DNA from: an uncultured Bacilli bacterium
GTDB lineage: Bacteria > Bacillota_I > Bacilli_A > RF39 > UBA660
NCBI GenBank assembly: GCA_947853365.1
Contig: CANTWQ010000057.1
Coordinates: 1 to 20,200 of the forward strand
DNA: 20,200 bases
Direction of reading: 5' to 3'
In this document: positions 1 to 7,552 of the stretch, piece by piece
Position numbering within the stretch: position 1 is the stretch's first letter
Layout: each line of letters opens with the position of its first letter
Position numbers and translations under genes: made by a program
Notes under the pieces: generated by a model
Told to the model about the DNA's origin: nothing
What the model saw: only the letters and a program-made list of their open reading frames with translations
Databases searched by the model: none

Positions 1-254
1 GCTCCACGAATTTTGCCATTGATATTTACGAAGATTTTGGATGGTGCTAAAAAAGTATCACTGGGATATCCTAGTAGGTCCAGTGCTACTTCTTCTTCAA
101 TATCATACCATTTTAATAGATGTTTTTGATCATAACGATACATTTGCGCTGTTGAACCTTCTTTTTCTACTTGATATTTTGGCAGATTGTCGATGACATC
201 TTCGTTTACATAAGTAATGTTTGCCTTGCTCCCATCATAATTTTGATAAGACAT
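1..254 (-). CDS. Unknown protein, N-terminal part only (possibly kinase-like)
   Basis: The gene runs off the left edge; 84 codons are visible. The ATG is at 254 on the minus strand, and an AGAAGGAGA ribosome binding site lies a few bases upstream. The protein begins MSYQNYDGSKANITYVNEDV. Around residues 35-84 it reads as a glycine-started strand followed by MYRYDQKHLLKWY, then LLGYP, then APSKIFVNINGKIRG. That order (strand, lysine-bearing strand, then a 'from the named position' loop and an 'I-x-x-NGK' strand) is loosely like the N-lobe of small bacterial protein-kinase-like or aminoglycoside-phosphotransferase-like proteins. No catalytic residues are in view, so this is only a suggestion. 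It is transcribed divergently from the cvpA-like gene. That it is a real gene is well supported by the promoter, ribosome binding site and uninterrupted frame; its function is unknown. Confidence 0.7.
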   Translation of the reverse strand, partial: MSYQNYDGSKANITYVNEDVIDNLPKYQVEKEGSTAQMYRYDQKHLLKWYDIEEEVALDLLGYPSDTFLAPSKIFVNINGKIRG

Positions 255-281
255 ATTTTCTCCTTCTTTCGATGTTGCTAT

Positions 282-310
282 ATTATATACAAAAATCTTT
301 GTTAAGTCAA
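282..310 (-). promoter_or_regulatory. Promoter of the leftward partial gene
   Basis: Read on the minus strand, TTGACT (305-310) and TATAAT (282-287) are separated by 17 bp. This is close to an ideal housekeeping sigma promoter. It overlaps the rightward cvpA promoter: the two -35 boxes (299-304 and 305-310) are directly adjacent. Confidence 0.75.
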
Positions 311-328
311 AGAAAATAGGATATAATA
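299..328 (+). promoter_or_regulatory. Promoter of cvpA-like/trxA operon
   Basis: TTGTTA (299-304) and TATAAT (323-328) have an 18-bp spacer. The predicted start of transcription near 335 leaves a leader of only about 20 nt before the ATG at 356. It lies back-to-back with, and overlaps, the leftward promoter, so polymerase could probably occupy only one at a time. Confidence 0.7.
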
Positions 329-355
329 GTATTGAAAGGATTTGAAAGAAGCATT

Positions 356-1066
356 ATGAATATTATTGATGTACTGATTCTATTGTTTATTTTGTTATTT
401 GGGGTATTTGGATTGAAACGTGGGGCCATTAAAGAAATCGTTGTCGTGGTTGGTAGTATTATTGTATTGGTGATTGCTTTTTATTTGAAAAATCCTGTGG
501 CAAATCTTCTAGATACCTACTTGCCGTTTTTTCAATTTGCGGGGCCGTTTCGAGGATTGACGTCACTGAACATTGTCCTTTATCAATTGCTTGCCTTTTT
601 CTTGATCGCGGCTTTACTTACGATCGTATTAAATCTTTTTATTACGTTATCGAACATCATCGAAAAAGTATTGAAAGCAACAATTATTTTAGGAATTCCT
701 TCTAAAATTATCGGTTTTATCTTGGGACTTGTCGAAGGATATGTCGTTGTGTTTATTGCTTTATTTTTCTTACATCAACCGGCCTTTAATATTGCAATCG
801 TCCAAGAATCAAAATTTACACCAGTGATTCTATCTTCTAGTCCTGTTTTATCGAATGTCGTTGGTGATTTTAATCGAGCATTTGATGATATTTATGATTT
901 ATCAGTCAATTATGCCGATGACGAGGATAAAAATGAATTTAACCGTGAAACCATTCGTATTCTTTTGGAATATGATTTGGTCGAAGCTGATCATGTTGCA
1001 GATTTGGTCAGTAGTGGTAAACTACAAATTGAAGGTGTAGATGCCATCATCAATCAATATCGTTAA
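356..1066 (+). CDS. CvpA family integral membrane protein
   Basis: A 236-aa protein with hydrophobic segments near residues 1-20, 27-44, 75-100 and 112-142, followed by a soluble acidic C-terminal tail rich in D, E and N (about residues 175-236). The N-terminal pattern, a short first membrane helix followed by a GLKRGAIKEI-type loop and a second helix, is characteristic of the CvpA (colicin V production) family. In many Bacillota that gene lies close to mutS2 or trxA. A TTG codon at 332 in the same frame lies within the promoter region, so ATG 356 with GAAAGAAG just upstream is preferred. The next gene, trxA, starts 13 bp after the stop, so the two are likely co-transcribed. The family's biochemical function is poorly known; links to envelope and purine or biofilm phenotypes in enterobacteria should not be transferred here. 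Confidence 0.8.
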   Translation: MNIIDVLILLFILLFGVFGLKRGAIKEIVVVVGSIIVLVIAFYLKNPVANLLDTYLPFFQFAGPFRGLTSLNIVLYQLLAFFLIAALLTIVLNLFITLSNIIEKVLKATIILGIPSKIIGFILGLVEGYVVVFIALFFLHQPAFNIAIVQESKFTPVILSSSPVLSNVVGDFNRAFDDIYDLSVNYADDEDKNEFNRETIRILLEYDLVEADHVADLVSSGKLQIEGVDAIINQYR

Positions 1067-1079
1067 GGAGGAGAGTATT

Positions 1080-1385
1080 ATGTTAAAATATTTAGAAATG
1101 GAAACGTTAGATGATGAAGTAAAAGAGGGATTGGTTCTTGTCGATTTTTATGCCGAGTGGTGTGGACCTTGTAAGATGTTAGGGCCGGTTTTAGAGGAAT
1201 TTGCCAAAGAACATGAAGATATCAAGGTTGTCAAAGTCGATATCGATCAGCATGAAAATTTGGCAAGAGAGTATGGAATTATGTCTGTACCAACAATGCT
1301 TTTGTTTCAAGATGGTAAAGTCGTCAAACAAAACGTTGGTTATGTACCAAAAGAATTGTTAGAAACGTGGGTCATGGGCGAATAG
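1080..1385 (+). CDS. trxA: Thioredoxin
   Basis: A small cytoplasmic dithiol oxidoreductase of 101 aa, the usual thioredoxin length. The active site WCGPC is at residues 27-31 (redox cysteines C28 and C31) in the context DFYAEWCGPCKML. The cis-proline loop SVPTM is near residues 69-73, followed by the LLFQDGK strand-turn. It would reduce protein disulfides using electrons from thioredoxin reductase, which is not in the window. An in-frame ATG at 1041 lies inside the cvpA-like gene. The start at 1080 has an AAGGAGGAG site at 1065-1073 overlapping the upstream stop, so it is chosen. It is the last gene of a two-gene operon. Only a weak short stem plus T-rich tract follows, so the terminator is unclear. 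Confidence 0.96.
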   Translation: MLKYLEMETLDDEVKEGLVLVDFYAEWCGPCKMLGPVLEEFAKEHEDIKVVKVDIDQHENLAREYGIMSVPTMLLFQDGKVVKQNVGYVPKELLETWVMGE

Positions 1386-1388
1386 TTC

Positions 1389-1417
1389 TTGGCCTTTTTC
1401 TTTTTTTGTGATAAAAT
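1389..1417 (+). promoter_or_regulatory. Promoter of the 390-aa unknown gene
   Basis: An extended -10 element, TGATAAAAT (1409-1417), has TTGGCC (1389-1394) 17 bp upstream of the -10 hexamer. It sits in the 61-bp gap after trxA and predicts a start of transcription near 1424. Confidence 0.6.
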
Positions 1418-1446
1418 ATTTCTTTACAAGAAAAGAGGTTGTTTTT

Positions 1447-2619
1447 ATGTCATCTTATTATGAAAAAATACAGGGGTTAGAAAATTTATTGTGGCAAGCG
1501 AATGCCAGTCAGAAAGTAAGCAAACGTTATCAAGCACATTTTCAGTTTTTGAAGGAACATATGGAGGCAGATGATTCGAAGCTAGTTCAAACCTGGAAGG
1601 GTATGTTACAGACATTTCCACCCGTTACACAAAATAGTTGTGAAGGGGATCGGATGTTACTGGCGACGATTTTAGGTTCTTATACTTTTCTTTGGTGTTA
1701 TCAAGATGCATATCATACATTAGAATTGCCAAAAATTTCGCCGTTGTTATATCGTGGCTTTGTGCAGTTATTAGCAACATATCGTCCGGAAGAGATTGCC
1801 TATATCTTAAAAAATCAAAGTTTACAACAATTGACAGAGTTGATACGAAGCGAGTTTTTCACAAAACGGATTGCAGTTTTGAATCGTTTGATTCGACAAA
1901 TGCAACGAGAGAAAAATATTCATCAATCGATTGCTCGTGGTGAAAAAGCAATGGAGACAAAATTAATCTTTACAAAGGATGATGTAGATGGTGCATTACA
2001 ATTGTTACAGGATAGTCAAGAAATGTCTATTTCGGAGTATTGTAGTAAGCATCGTATTACATTATTTCGTTACTATCAAATGATTCGGCCATTACAAACA
2101 GAACACGCAAAACTTTATCAAACATTTTGTGAAGCCCATCCAGAACTGCTAGAGATTTATCGTATTCAATGTGTTGGTCAAAAACTATCTTCTTTGATCA
2201 ATGAACGTCATCACCAAAGACGTACCATTTCTTCTTATGATTTAGAACTGATGACCAATTATTCTGTTTGTGATTTTGAAAAATATAAATCATATATTGC
2301 ACATTATGATTATTTGGCCCGTACTTTTCAAGGAACTAGTTTTCATTTTGCGTATCGACGGACAAGTGTCGGAGTGGTGAAACAGTTTTTGTTATCAGAT
2401 GGAAGTGTCTTTCGTAAGGAAATTACTGACGAAGATTATGATAGGGTTATGCAACATTTAGAAAGAGAAGGCTTTTATTTAAATAAGCAAAAAGAGGCTT
2501 ATGTCGGTACTTATGAACGAGCATTGAACGCTTACTTAAAAGGAGAGTTGGATACCATCCGAAAACCAGTTGTATTACATCATGAAAAAGACGAAAAAGG
2601 CCCTTACTGTTATCAGTAA
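1447..2619 (+). CDS. Protein of unknown function, 390 aa
   Basis: I do not recognise this protein. It is soluble and mostly helical by composition (rich in Q, E, K, L and R), with no signal peptide or membrane helix. Residues 194-216 (SISEYCSKHRITLFRYYQMI) look like a helix-turn-helix: 'SxxEYCxKHxITxFRYYQxI' matches the spacing of sequence-specific DNA-binding helices that follow a Ser-x-x-Glu cap. DNA binding is therefore possible but unproven. A C-terminal region (about residues 300-375) has a YRRTSVGVVKQFLLSDGSVFRKEI strand-like segment. ATG 1447 is chosen over an upstream in-frame ATG at 1408 because the latter overlaps the promoter, and an AAAGAGGT site lies upstream of 1447. The gene appears to be transcribed alone. 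Its last 7 bp overlap the end of the convergent yigZ-like gene. Confidence 0.8.
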   Translation: MSSYYEKIQGLENLLWQANASQKVSKRYQAHFQFLKEHMEADDSKLVQTWKGMLQTFPPVTQNSCEGDRMLLATILGSYTFLWCYQDAYHTLELPKISPLLYRGFVQLLATYRPEEIAYILKNQSLQQLTELIRSEFFTKRIAVLNRLIRQMQREKNIHQSIARGEKAMETKLIFTKDDVDGALQLLQDSQEMSISEYCSKHRITLFRYYQMIRPLQTEHAKLYQTFCEAHPELLEIYRIQCVGQKLSSLINERHHQRRTISSYDLELMTNYSVCDFEKYKSYIAHYDYLARTFQGTSFHFAYRRTSVGVVKQFLLSDGSVFRKEITDEDYDRVMQHLEREGFYLNKQKEAYVGTYERALNAYLKGELDTIRKPVVLHHEKDEKGPYCYQ

Positions 2620-2634
2620 AGGCTTTCTTTTTTT
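2594..2634. terminator. Bidirectional hairpin terminator inside two overlapping 3' ends
   Basis: TTACTG (2604-2609) and CAGTAA (2614-2619) form the top of a stem with a TTAT loop. It extends through CC/GG and AAAG/CTTT pairs with one mismatch and one bulge. A T-run follows on the plus strand (2622-2637), and an A-rich tract precedes it, giving U residues for the leftward transcript. The hairpin lies within the final codons of both convergent genes. Confidence 0.7.
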
Positions 2635-3203
2635 TTCACTTCTTTTTTTTCTAGTATTTTCATGAAGTAGGGTGAAGTTTTTAATTTTTGTATATCAGTA
2701 ATTGGGATAAGCACTTCGTATTGTATTTCATTTTGATAGTTTTTTTTAATGATTTCATAAGGGCGACTGATTTTGTTTAGTTCATTTTCTTTGGCATAAG
2801 GAGCAGAAAGTAAAATGCGGTATCCATCTTCTACTTCATATAGAGAAGCAGTGGAAAGGCAAGTTTGGATACAATTTTGATATGCTCTAATCAGGCCATT
2901 GGCTCCTAATTTGATTCCTCCAAAATAACGAACGGCAATTGCTAATATATGGTTGAGTTTCTTTTTTTCGAGCAAGTTTAATATAGGGAAGCCTGCGGTT
3001 TTAGAGGGCTCTTTATCATCGGAAAAGCCTTTTTCTTGACCTATAATATAGGCGTAACAGTAATGGGTCGCGCCTGGGTATTGTTCTTTGATTTTTTGTA
3101 ATTGGGGTTTTAGTTCTTCTTTGGTATCGATCGGTAGTAATATGCCAATAAACTTGGAATGTTTGATTTCGATCTTCGCTATGACTTCTTTATCGATTCG
3201 CAT
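2613..3203 (-). CDS. yigZ: YigZ/IMPACT family protein (UPF0029)
   Basis: A 196-aa soluble protein with the N-terminal UPF0029 signature. KHSKFIG is at about residues 14-20, ATHYCYAY at 45-52, SDDKEPSKTAGFPIL at 61-75, and the diagnostic VRYFGGIKLGANGLIRAYQ at about 91-109. A shorter C-terminal domain follows, and the end is lysine-rich (LEKKEVKKKESLY). The family (YigZ in E. coli, YvyE in B. subtilis, IMPACT in eukaryotes) has a conserved fold. Its eukaryotic members modulate translation control, but the bacterial role is not settled. ATG 3203 is chosen because AGGAGGA lies just upstream on the minus strand; further upstream in-frame codons would run through the promoter. It is divergent from uvrC and converges with the unknown gene on its left. 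Confidence 0.93.
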   Translation of the reverse strand: MRIDKEVIAKIEIKHSKFIGILLPIDTKEELKPQLQKIKEQYPGATHYCYAYIIGQEKGFSDDKEPSKTAGFPILNLLEKKKLNHILAIAVRYFGGIKLGANGLIRAYQNCIQTCLSTASLYEVEDGYRILLSAPYAKENELNKISRPYEIIKKNYQNEIQYEVLIPITDIQKLKTSPYFMKILEKKEVKKKESLY

Positions 3204-3220
3204 AAAATTCCTCCTGTACC

Positions 3221-3229
3221 ATTGTATCA
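3221..3229 (-). promoter_or_regulatory. Extended -10 promoter for yigZ-like gene
   Basis: On the minus strand this reads TGATACAAT, an extended -10 (TGn plus TACAAT), a short distance upstream of the AGGAGG site. No good -35 is visible. Confidence 0.5.
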
Positions 3230-3299
3230 TATTTTGGCTATTTCCAGGTATTTTTCTACTTTTTCCCTTGAAATAGGAGGTTTCTTTTCTTGCTTTTTT

Positions 3300-3308
3300 T
3301 GTTATAAT
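3300..3308 (+). promoter_or_regulatory. Extended -10 promoter for uvrC operon
   Basis: TGTTATAAT is a consensus extended -10 with only a weak TTTCTT at -35 spacing. The predicted start of transcription near 3315 leaves a very short leader before ATG 3331. It would drive uvrC-mutL-unknown-miaA. Confidence 0.65.
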
Positions 3309-3330
3309 AAGGGAAGAAGAAGGGATGCCT

Positions 3331-5109
3331 ATGCGTGAAGAGACAAAGAAATATATCAAAGAAAAGCTTTCTTTGGTTCCTGGAAAACCAGGAAGTTATC
3401 AGATGAAAAATAAAGATGGCGTGATCATTTATGTTGGGAAAGCTAAGAATTTAAAAAATCGTTTGAAAAGTTATTTTACAGGGACGGTCACTGGTAAGAC
3501 GGCCATGTTAGTTGCGGATATTGCGGATTTTGAATATATCGTTACTTCATCAGAACTAGAATCGTTAATTTTAGAGATTACACTGATTAAAAAATATAAT
3601 CCGAAATATAATATCTTATTGAAAGATGATAAAACATATCCTTATATTGAACTTACTTCTAGCACTTATCCAACACTGAAAGTGGTCCGTAATGTCAACC
3701 GTAAAAAGCATAAGAGTAAATTGTTTGGTCCATATCCCAACGTCAGTGCGGCACGAAAGACGGTCGATATCATCAATCGGATTTATCCTCTTCGTAAATG
3801 CGATCCGATGAAAAAGGAAGTTTGTCTTTATTATCATATTGGCGAGTGTTTGGGATATTGTGAGAAAGAAATTGATCCACAAGTGTTGGAGCCAATGTTA
3901 AATGAGATTACGGCTTTTTTAAAGGGTGATCGTAGTATTATTACGAGAAAGATTAAGGCCGAGATGGAACGGGCCAGTGCTTCTCTCAATTTTGAAAAAG
4001 CGTTAGAATTAAAGAAGATGCTAGATGATATTGAGATTACGTTACGGCATCAAAAAATCGATTTACGAAAAAATTATCATTGTGATGTGTTTGCCTATTA
4101 TCAAGATAAAAACTTTTTATCGATCCAATGTTTCTTTATTCGTGAAGGATTGTTGTTTGGAAGACACAGTGATATTACGACGACGTTAGGAAATGTCGAG
4201 GATGAATTCTTGGAATATATCATCAAGTTCTATCAGAAAAATCAAATGTTACCGAAGCAATTGATTGTTCCTCCGACGATCGATCGGGAGTTGCTAGCGG
4301 AATATTTACAAGTGAAAGTGGCAAGTCCTACGCGGGGAGATTTAAGACAACTGTTACTTTTGGCAACGGATAATGCCAAATTGCAGTTACAAGAAAAAGA
4401 AGAAACATTAAAGCGAAATGATGAGGCACGATTACAGGCATTACAGGATTTAAAAGATATTTTACATACGGATTGGGTATCACGAATCGAAGCCTTTGAT
4501 AATTCGCATTTGTTTGGGACCTTTTATGTCGGAGGAATGGTTGTTTTTGAAGACTTTTTGCCGAAGAAAGAGGAATATCGAAAATTTAAGATTGACTCCT
4601 CTGTCAAAGATGATTTGGGCGCGATGCGTGAAGTGATCTATCGTCGGTATTATCGTGTTTTGATGGAGAATTTAAAACGTCCTGATCTGATTGTCATGGA
4701 TGGTGGAGAAAATCAAGTGCGGGTTTGTAAAGAAATTTTGGAGGAGTTACATCTACCAATTCGGGTGATCGGGTTAAAAAAAGACGACCATCATCGAACG
4801 AGTGTTTTGTTAGATGAAAATGGACAAGTTTTACCGTTAGATAGCAAATCGCCACTTTTCCTTTTTTTGGCTCGTATTCAAGAAGAAGTGCATCGTTATG
4901 CGATTTCTTATCATCGTTCGTTAAAACAAAAAGGAAGCTTGGCGAGTCTTTTGGATGTTGTTCCGGGGATTGGTGAGGTAAGACGAAAAGAGTTGTTAAA
5001 GAAATTTGGCTCTTTAAAGAAAATGAAAGAAGCGACCAAAGAGGAACTTGCCAGTGTTGTTTCGAAAGAGGTCGCGGAGAATTTATATCAGTATTTAAAA
5101 GAGTGGTAG
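3331..5109 (+). CDS. uvrC: Excinuclease ABC subunit C (UvrC)
   Basis: The dual-incision endonuclease of nucleotide excision repair, which acts with UvrA and UvrB on damaged DNA. The 592-aa length is typical. The N-terminal GIY-YIG nuclease domain is seen as KPGSYQMKNKDG then IIYVGKAKNLKNRL (about residues 19-45). Four cysteines at about residues 157, 165, 173 and 177 match the conserved cluster-binding set reported for UvrC. A UVR motif at about residues 195-230 (ITRKIKAEMERASASLNFEKALELKK) would bind UvrB. The RNase H-like domain has EAFDNSH and LIVMDGGENQV. A C-terminal tandem HhH includes VVPGIGEVRRKELLKKFGS. ATG 3331 is chosen over ATG 3325 because GAAGGG abuts 3325 but is well spaced from 3331. 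The mutL ribosome binding site overlaps the uvrC stop. Confidence 0.97.
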   Translation: MREETKKYIKEKLSLVPGKPGSYQMKNKDGVIIYVGKAKNLKNRLKSYFTGTVTGKTAMLVADIADFEYIVTSSELESLILEITLIKKYNPKYNILLKDDKTYPYIELTSSTYPTLKVVRNVNRKKHKSKLFGPYPNVSAARKTVDIINRIYPLRKCDPMKKEVCLYYHIGECLGYCEKEIDPQVLEPMLNEITAFLKGDRSIITRKIKAEMERASASLNFEKALELKKMLDDIEITLRHQKIDLRKNYHCDVFAYYQDKNFLSIQCFFIREGLLFGRHSDITTTLGNVEDEFLEYIIKFYQKNQMLPKQLIVPPTIDRELLAEYLQVKVASPTRGDLRQLLLLATDNAKLQLQEKEETLKRNDEARLQALQDLKDILHTDWVSRIEAFDNSHLFGTFYVGGMVVFEDFLPKKEEYRKFKIDSSVKDDLGAMREVIYRRYYRVLMENLKRPDLIVMDGGENQVRVCKEILEELHLPIRVIGLKKDDHHRTSVLLDENGQVLPLDSKSPLFLFLARIQEEVHRYAISYHRSLKQKGSLASLLDVVPGIGEVRRKELLKKFGSLKKMKEATKEELASVVSKEVAENLYQYLKEW

Positions 5110-5118
5110 GAGGTAATG

Positions 5119-6906
5119 ATGAATCGAATTCAATTGATGAGTGAAGATTTGGCCAATAAGATCGCCGCTGGAGAAGTGGTCGAACGATGCATGAATGTTG
5201 TAAAAGAACTGGTCGAAAATGCGATTGATGCCCAAAGTTCGGAGATTAAAATAGAACTCGTTGATTCTGGAGTCAAGGAAATTAAAATTACCGATAATGG
5301 GACAGGGATGAGTCGGGAAGATGCCCGTCTTGCGTTTTCCCGTCATGCAACATCGAAGTTAAAAAAATTGGATGATTTGTTTCATATTCAAACCCTGGGG
5401 TTTCGAGGGGAGGCTTTGCCATCGATTGCGGCGGTATCTTTGACGACGTTACAGACTTCTGATGGCAGTGAAGGAACTCTCATCGAAATTGATGGCGGTA
5501 AAATGATTCGTGAAGAAGCCAGCGATCTACGTAAGGGGACCTGTATTACGGTTCGTAATTTGTTTTATAATACGCCCGTTCGCTTAAAATATTTAAAGAA
5601 TTTATATAGCGAGTTGTCGTTGATTAGTGATTATGTAAACAAGATGGCGCTTTCTTATCCGCATGTTTCTTTTACGTTGAAAAACAATGGGAAATTACTA
5701 CTACGAACTGATGGCAGTGACAATTTACAGAAAGTCATTCATGCCATTTATGGCCTCGATATTGTCAAGAAAATGGTTCCGATTTCCGGAGAAAATGATG
5801 ATTATGTCATCTCAGGTTATATTGGTTATCCGGAATTGATGAAGGGAACACGGAATGCGATTACGATTTTGGTCAATGGTCGGGTGATTCGCAATAACGA
5901 AGTCAATCGTATTTTGGTTGATTGTTATCATACTTATATGCCTCCCGATAAATTCCCAATTGTCGTATTACAGATCGAAGTGGATCCGATTTTGATCGAT
6001 GTCAATATTCATCCGACCAAGATGGATGTCAAGTTTTCTAAAATGGATACGTTAAAAGAATTGATTACGGATGTTGTTAGTAATACGTTAAAAAAATTGA
6101 CTTTGATTCCTGATGGTAGTAGGCAAATTGCTTTGGATGGGGCGACGATTAAAACAGAAACGCATTATACAACGCCTTTCGAACAGGAATTTGATTCAGA
6201 AAAAAAAGAACAAGAGTTTGCCGATTTTGAAAAGATGACATTATCATTGGAAGTGAAAGAAAGTGATATTTCTTATGGTGCCAAGCCGGACACAACGATA
6301 GACGAGATAGAAACATGGGAAAATCGGATTAAAGAAATGTATCCGGTTGGCTTGGTACATGGTACTTATATTGTTGCGGAAAATGAAGATGGTATGTTTT
6401 TGATCGATCAGCATGCAGCGAACGAGAGAATCAATTATGAATATTATTTAAAAGAAATGACCAAGGAGAATCCGCATAAGATGGATTTGTTGGTGCCTAT
6501 TTCTATGGAATTTGCCAGTAATGAGTATGTTATTTTAAAAGAGCATTGGCAAAAACTAGAAGATTTGGGATTTGATGTCGAAGAGTTCGGTTTTCAAACA
6601 ATTATGATTCGTAGTATTCCTTTGTGGCTTAGAAATACCAATCAACAAGCCGCCATTCGGCAAATCATCGATATTATCATCGATCGCGAGGATTTTCAAA
6701 AGGAACGTTTTTTTCATCGAATCGCCGCAACGGTTGCATGTAAAGCATCGATTAAAGCCAATGATTTTATTACCATGGAGGATATGCGTGTTTTACTGAC
6801 ACGGTTACGTAAATGTCAAAATCCATTTACGTGTCCACACGGACGACCGACCATTATTACTTTTTCGAATTATGAATTAGAGCGTTTATTTAAACGTGCC
6901 ATGTAA
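5119..6906 (+). CDS. mutL: DNA mismatch repair protein MutL
   Basis: A mismatch repair ATPase that links MutS recognition to strand incision. The length of 595 aa fits. The N-terminal GHKL ATPase has ENAIDA (33-38), DNGTGM (59-64) and GFRGEAL (94-100). The C-terminal domain carries the endonuclease metal motif DQHAANERINYE from D430, matching DQHA-x2-E-x4-E, with ACKASIKAND and CPHGRPT later. It should therefore be a nicking MutL, as in bacteria without MutH. The usual VVERPxSVVKEL segment reads VVERCMNVVKEL here, so a proline commonly present is replaced. TAGGAGGT (5107-5114) favours ATG 5119 over ATG 5116. mutS is not adjacent; the partner upstream is uvrC. Confidence 0.97.
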   Translation: MNRIQLMSEDLANKIAAGEVVERCMNVVKELVENAIDAQSSEIKIELVDSGVKEIKITDNGTGMSREDARLAFSRHATSKLKKLDDLFHIQTLGFRGEALPSIAAVSLTTLQTSDGSEGTLIEIDGGKMIREEASDLRKGTCITVRNLFYNTPVRLKYLKNLYSELSLISDYVNKMALSYPHVSFTLKNNGKLLLRTDGSDNLQKVIHAIYGLDIVKKMVPISGENDDYVISGYIGYPELMKGTRNAITILVNGRVIRNNEVNRILVDCYHTYMPPDKFPIVVLQIEVDPILIDVNIHPTKMDVKFSKMDTLKELITDVVSNTLKKLTLIPDGSRQIALDGATIKTETHYTTPFEQEFDSEKKEQEFADFEKMTLSLEVKESDISYGAKPDTTIDEIETWENRIKEMYPVGLVHGTYIVAENEDGMFLIDQHAANERINYEYYLKEMTKENPHKMDLLVPISMEFASNEYVILKEHWQKLEDLGFDVEEFGFQTIMIRSIPLWLRNTNQQAAIRQIIDIIIDREDFQKERFFHRIAATVACKASIKANDFITMEDMRVLLTRLRKCQNPFTCPHGRPTIITFSNYELERLFKRAM

Positions 6907-6919
6907 GGGGGAAATCAAT

Positions 6920-7546
6920 ATGAACAAATTAACACCAAGGTTGATTTCGGAATATCAACAATCACTGACTTTACATCAGTATGGTCAGCCATATTCACAG
7001 TTTATAAAAGAAAGAAACGTTCGTAATGCATGTGCAGCCGAGCTATTATGTCAATTTTTGCTTGCCAATCAACTATTTACTAAGGCCCTTTGTTTTTATG
7101 AAGTGGCATCTGAAGCAGAAGGCAGTATTTGTCAATTTTTACCGGCACATTTTCATCGGGTTGTTTTATCGATTGATCCTAAAGAACATTGTGATTTTGG
7201 TGATTTCCCTTTGCTTCAAGATGGTTGTTTCATTTTGAGTAGTTATTATACACCAGCGGTAGAAGCATTTGTGTCACAAAGTTTTACTTTAAATCATGCT
7301 GTGAATTATTTTGGATTTGCCCTTGGTATCGTGGGTGATCCTTATTATCAAAGTCAATGTGAACAAAATAAACAGTTATTATCTTCTTTCACGGAAAAGT
7401 ATCCTCATTTTTGCCATTCACTCATTACAACTTCTAATTTATGTGTGGAACAGGAAAAAGCATTCCAAAGTACACAATTTATGTTGTGGTTTGAAAATCA
7501 TACGCTTTCGCAACAAGATAGTGTGCAATATGTCTATAAACAGTAG
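6920..7546 (+). CDS. Protein of unknown function, 208 aa, cysteine-rich
   Basis: I do not recognise this protein. It has 208 residues, no membrane helix and no signal peptide, and nine cysteines (38, 44, 58, 71, 91, 103, 147, 165, 175). They are scattered and not in a CxxC zinc pattern. Aromatic residues are frequent (SSYYTPAVEAF, NYFGFALGIVGDPYYQ). The first half, with NACAAELLCQFLLANQLFTKALCFYEVA, looks like paired helices of a tetratricopeptide-like type, which is a guess. ATG 6920 is preferred because AGGGGGA (6906-6912) lies at correct spacing; an in-frame ATG at 6896 overlaps mutL. It sits in the uvrC-mutL-miaA operon with a 13-bp gap after mutL and 6 bp before the miaA start. Confidence 0.75.
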   Translation: MNKLTPRLISEYQQSLTLHQYGQPYSQFIKERNVRNACAAELLCQFLLANQLFTKALCFYEVASEAEGSICQFLPAHFHRVVLSIDPKEHCDFGDFPLLQDGCFILSSYYTPAVEAFVSQSFTLNHAVNYFGFALGIVGDPYYQSQCEQNKQLLSSFTEKYPHFCHSLITTSNLCVEQEKAFQSTQFMLWFENHTLSQQDSVQYVYKQ

Positions 7547-7552
7547 GTGTCT

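Noticed and set aside
1378..1408. Possible terminator after trxA (GGC/GCC stem plus T-rich tract)
   Set aside because: The stem is only 3-4 bp with a 13-nt loop, and the T-rich tract is also part of the next promoter spacer. It is too weak to call.
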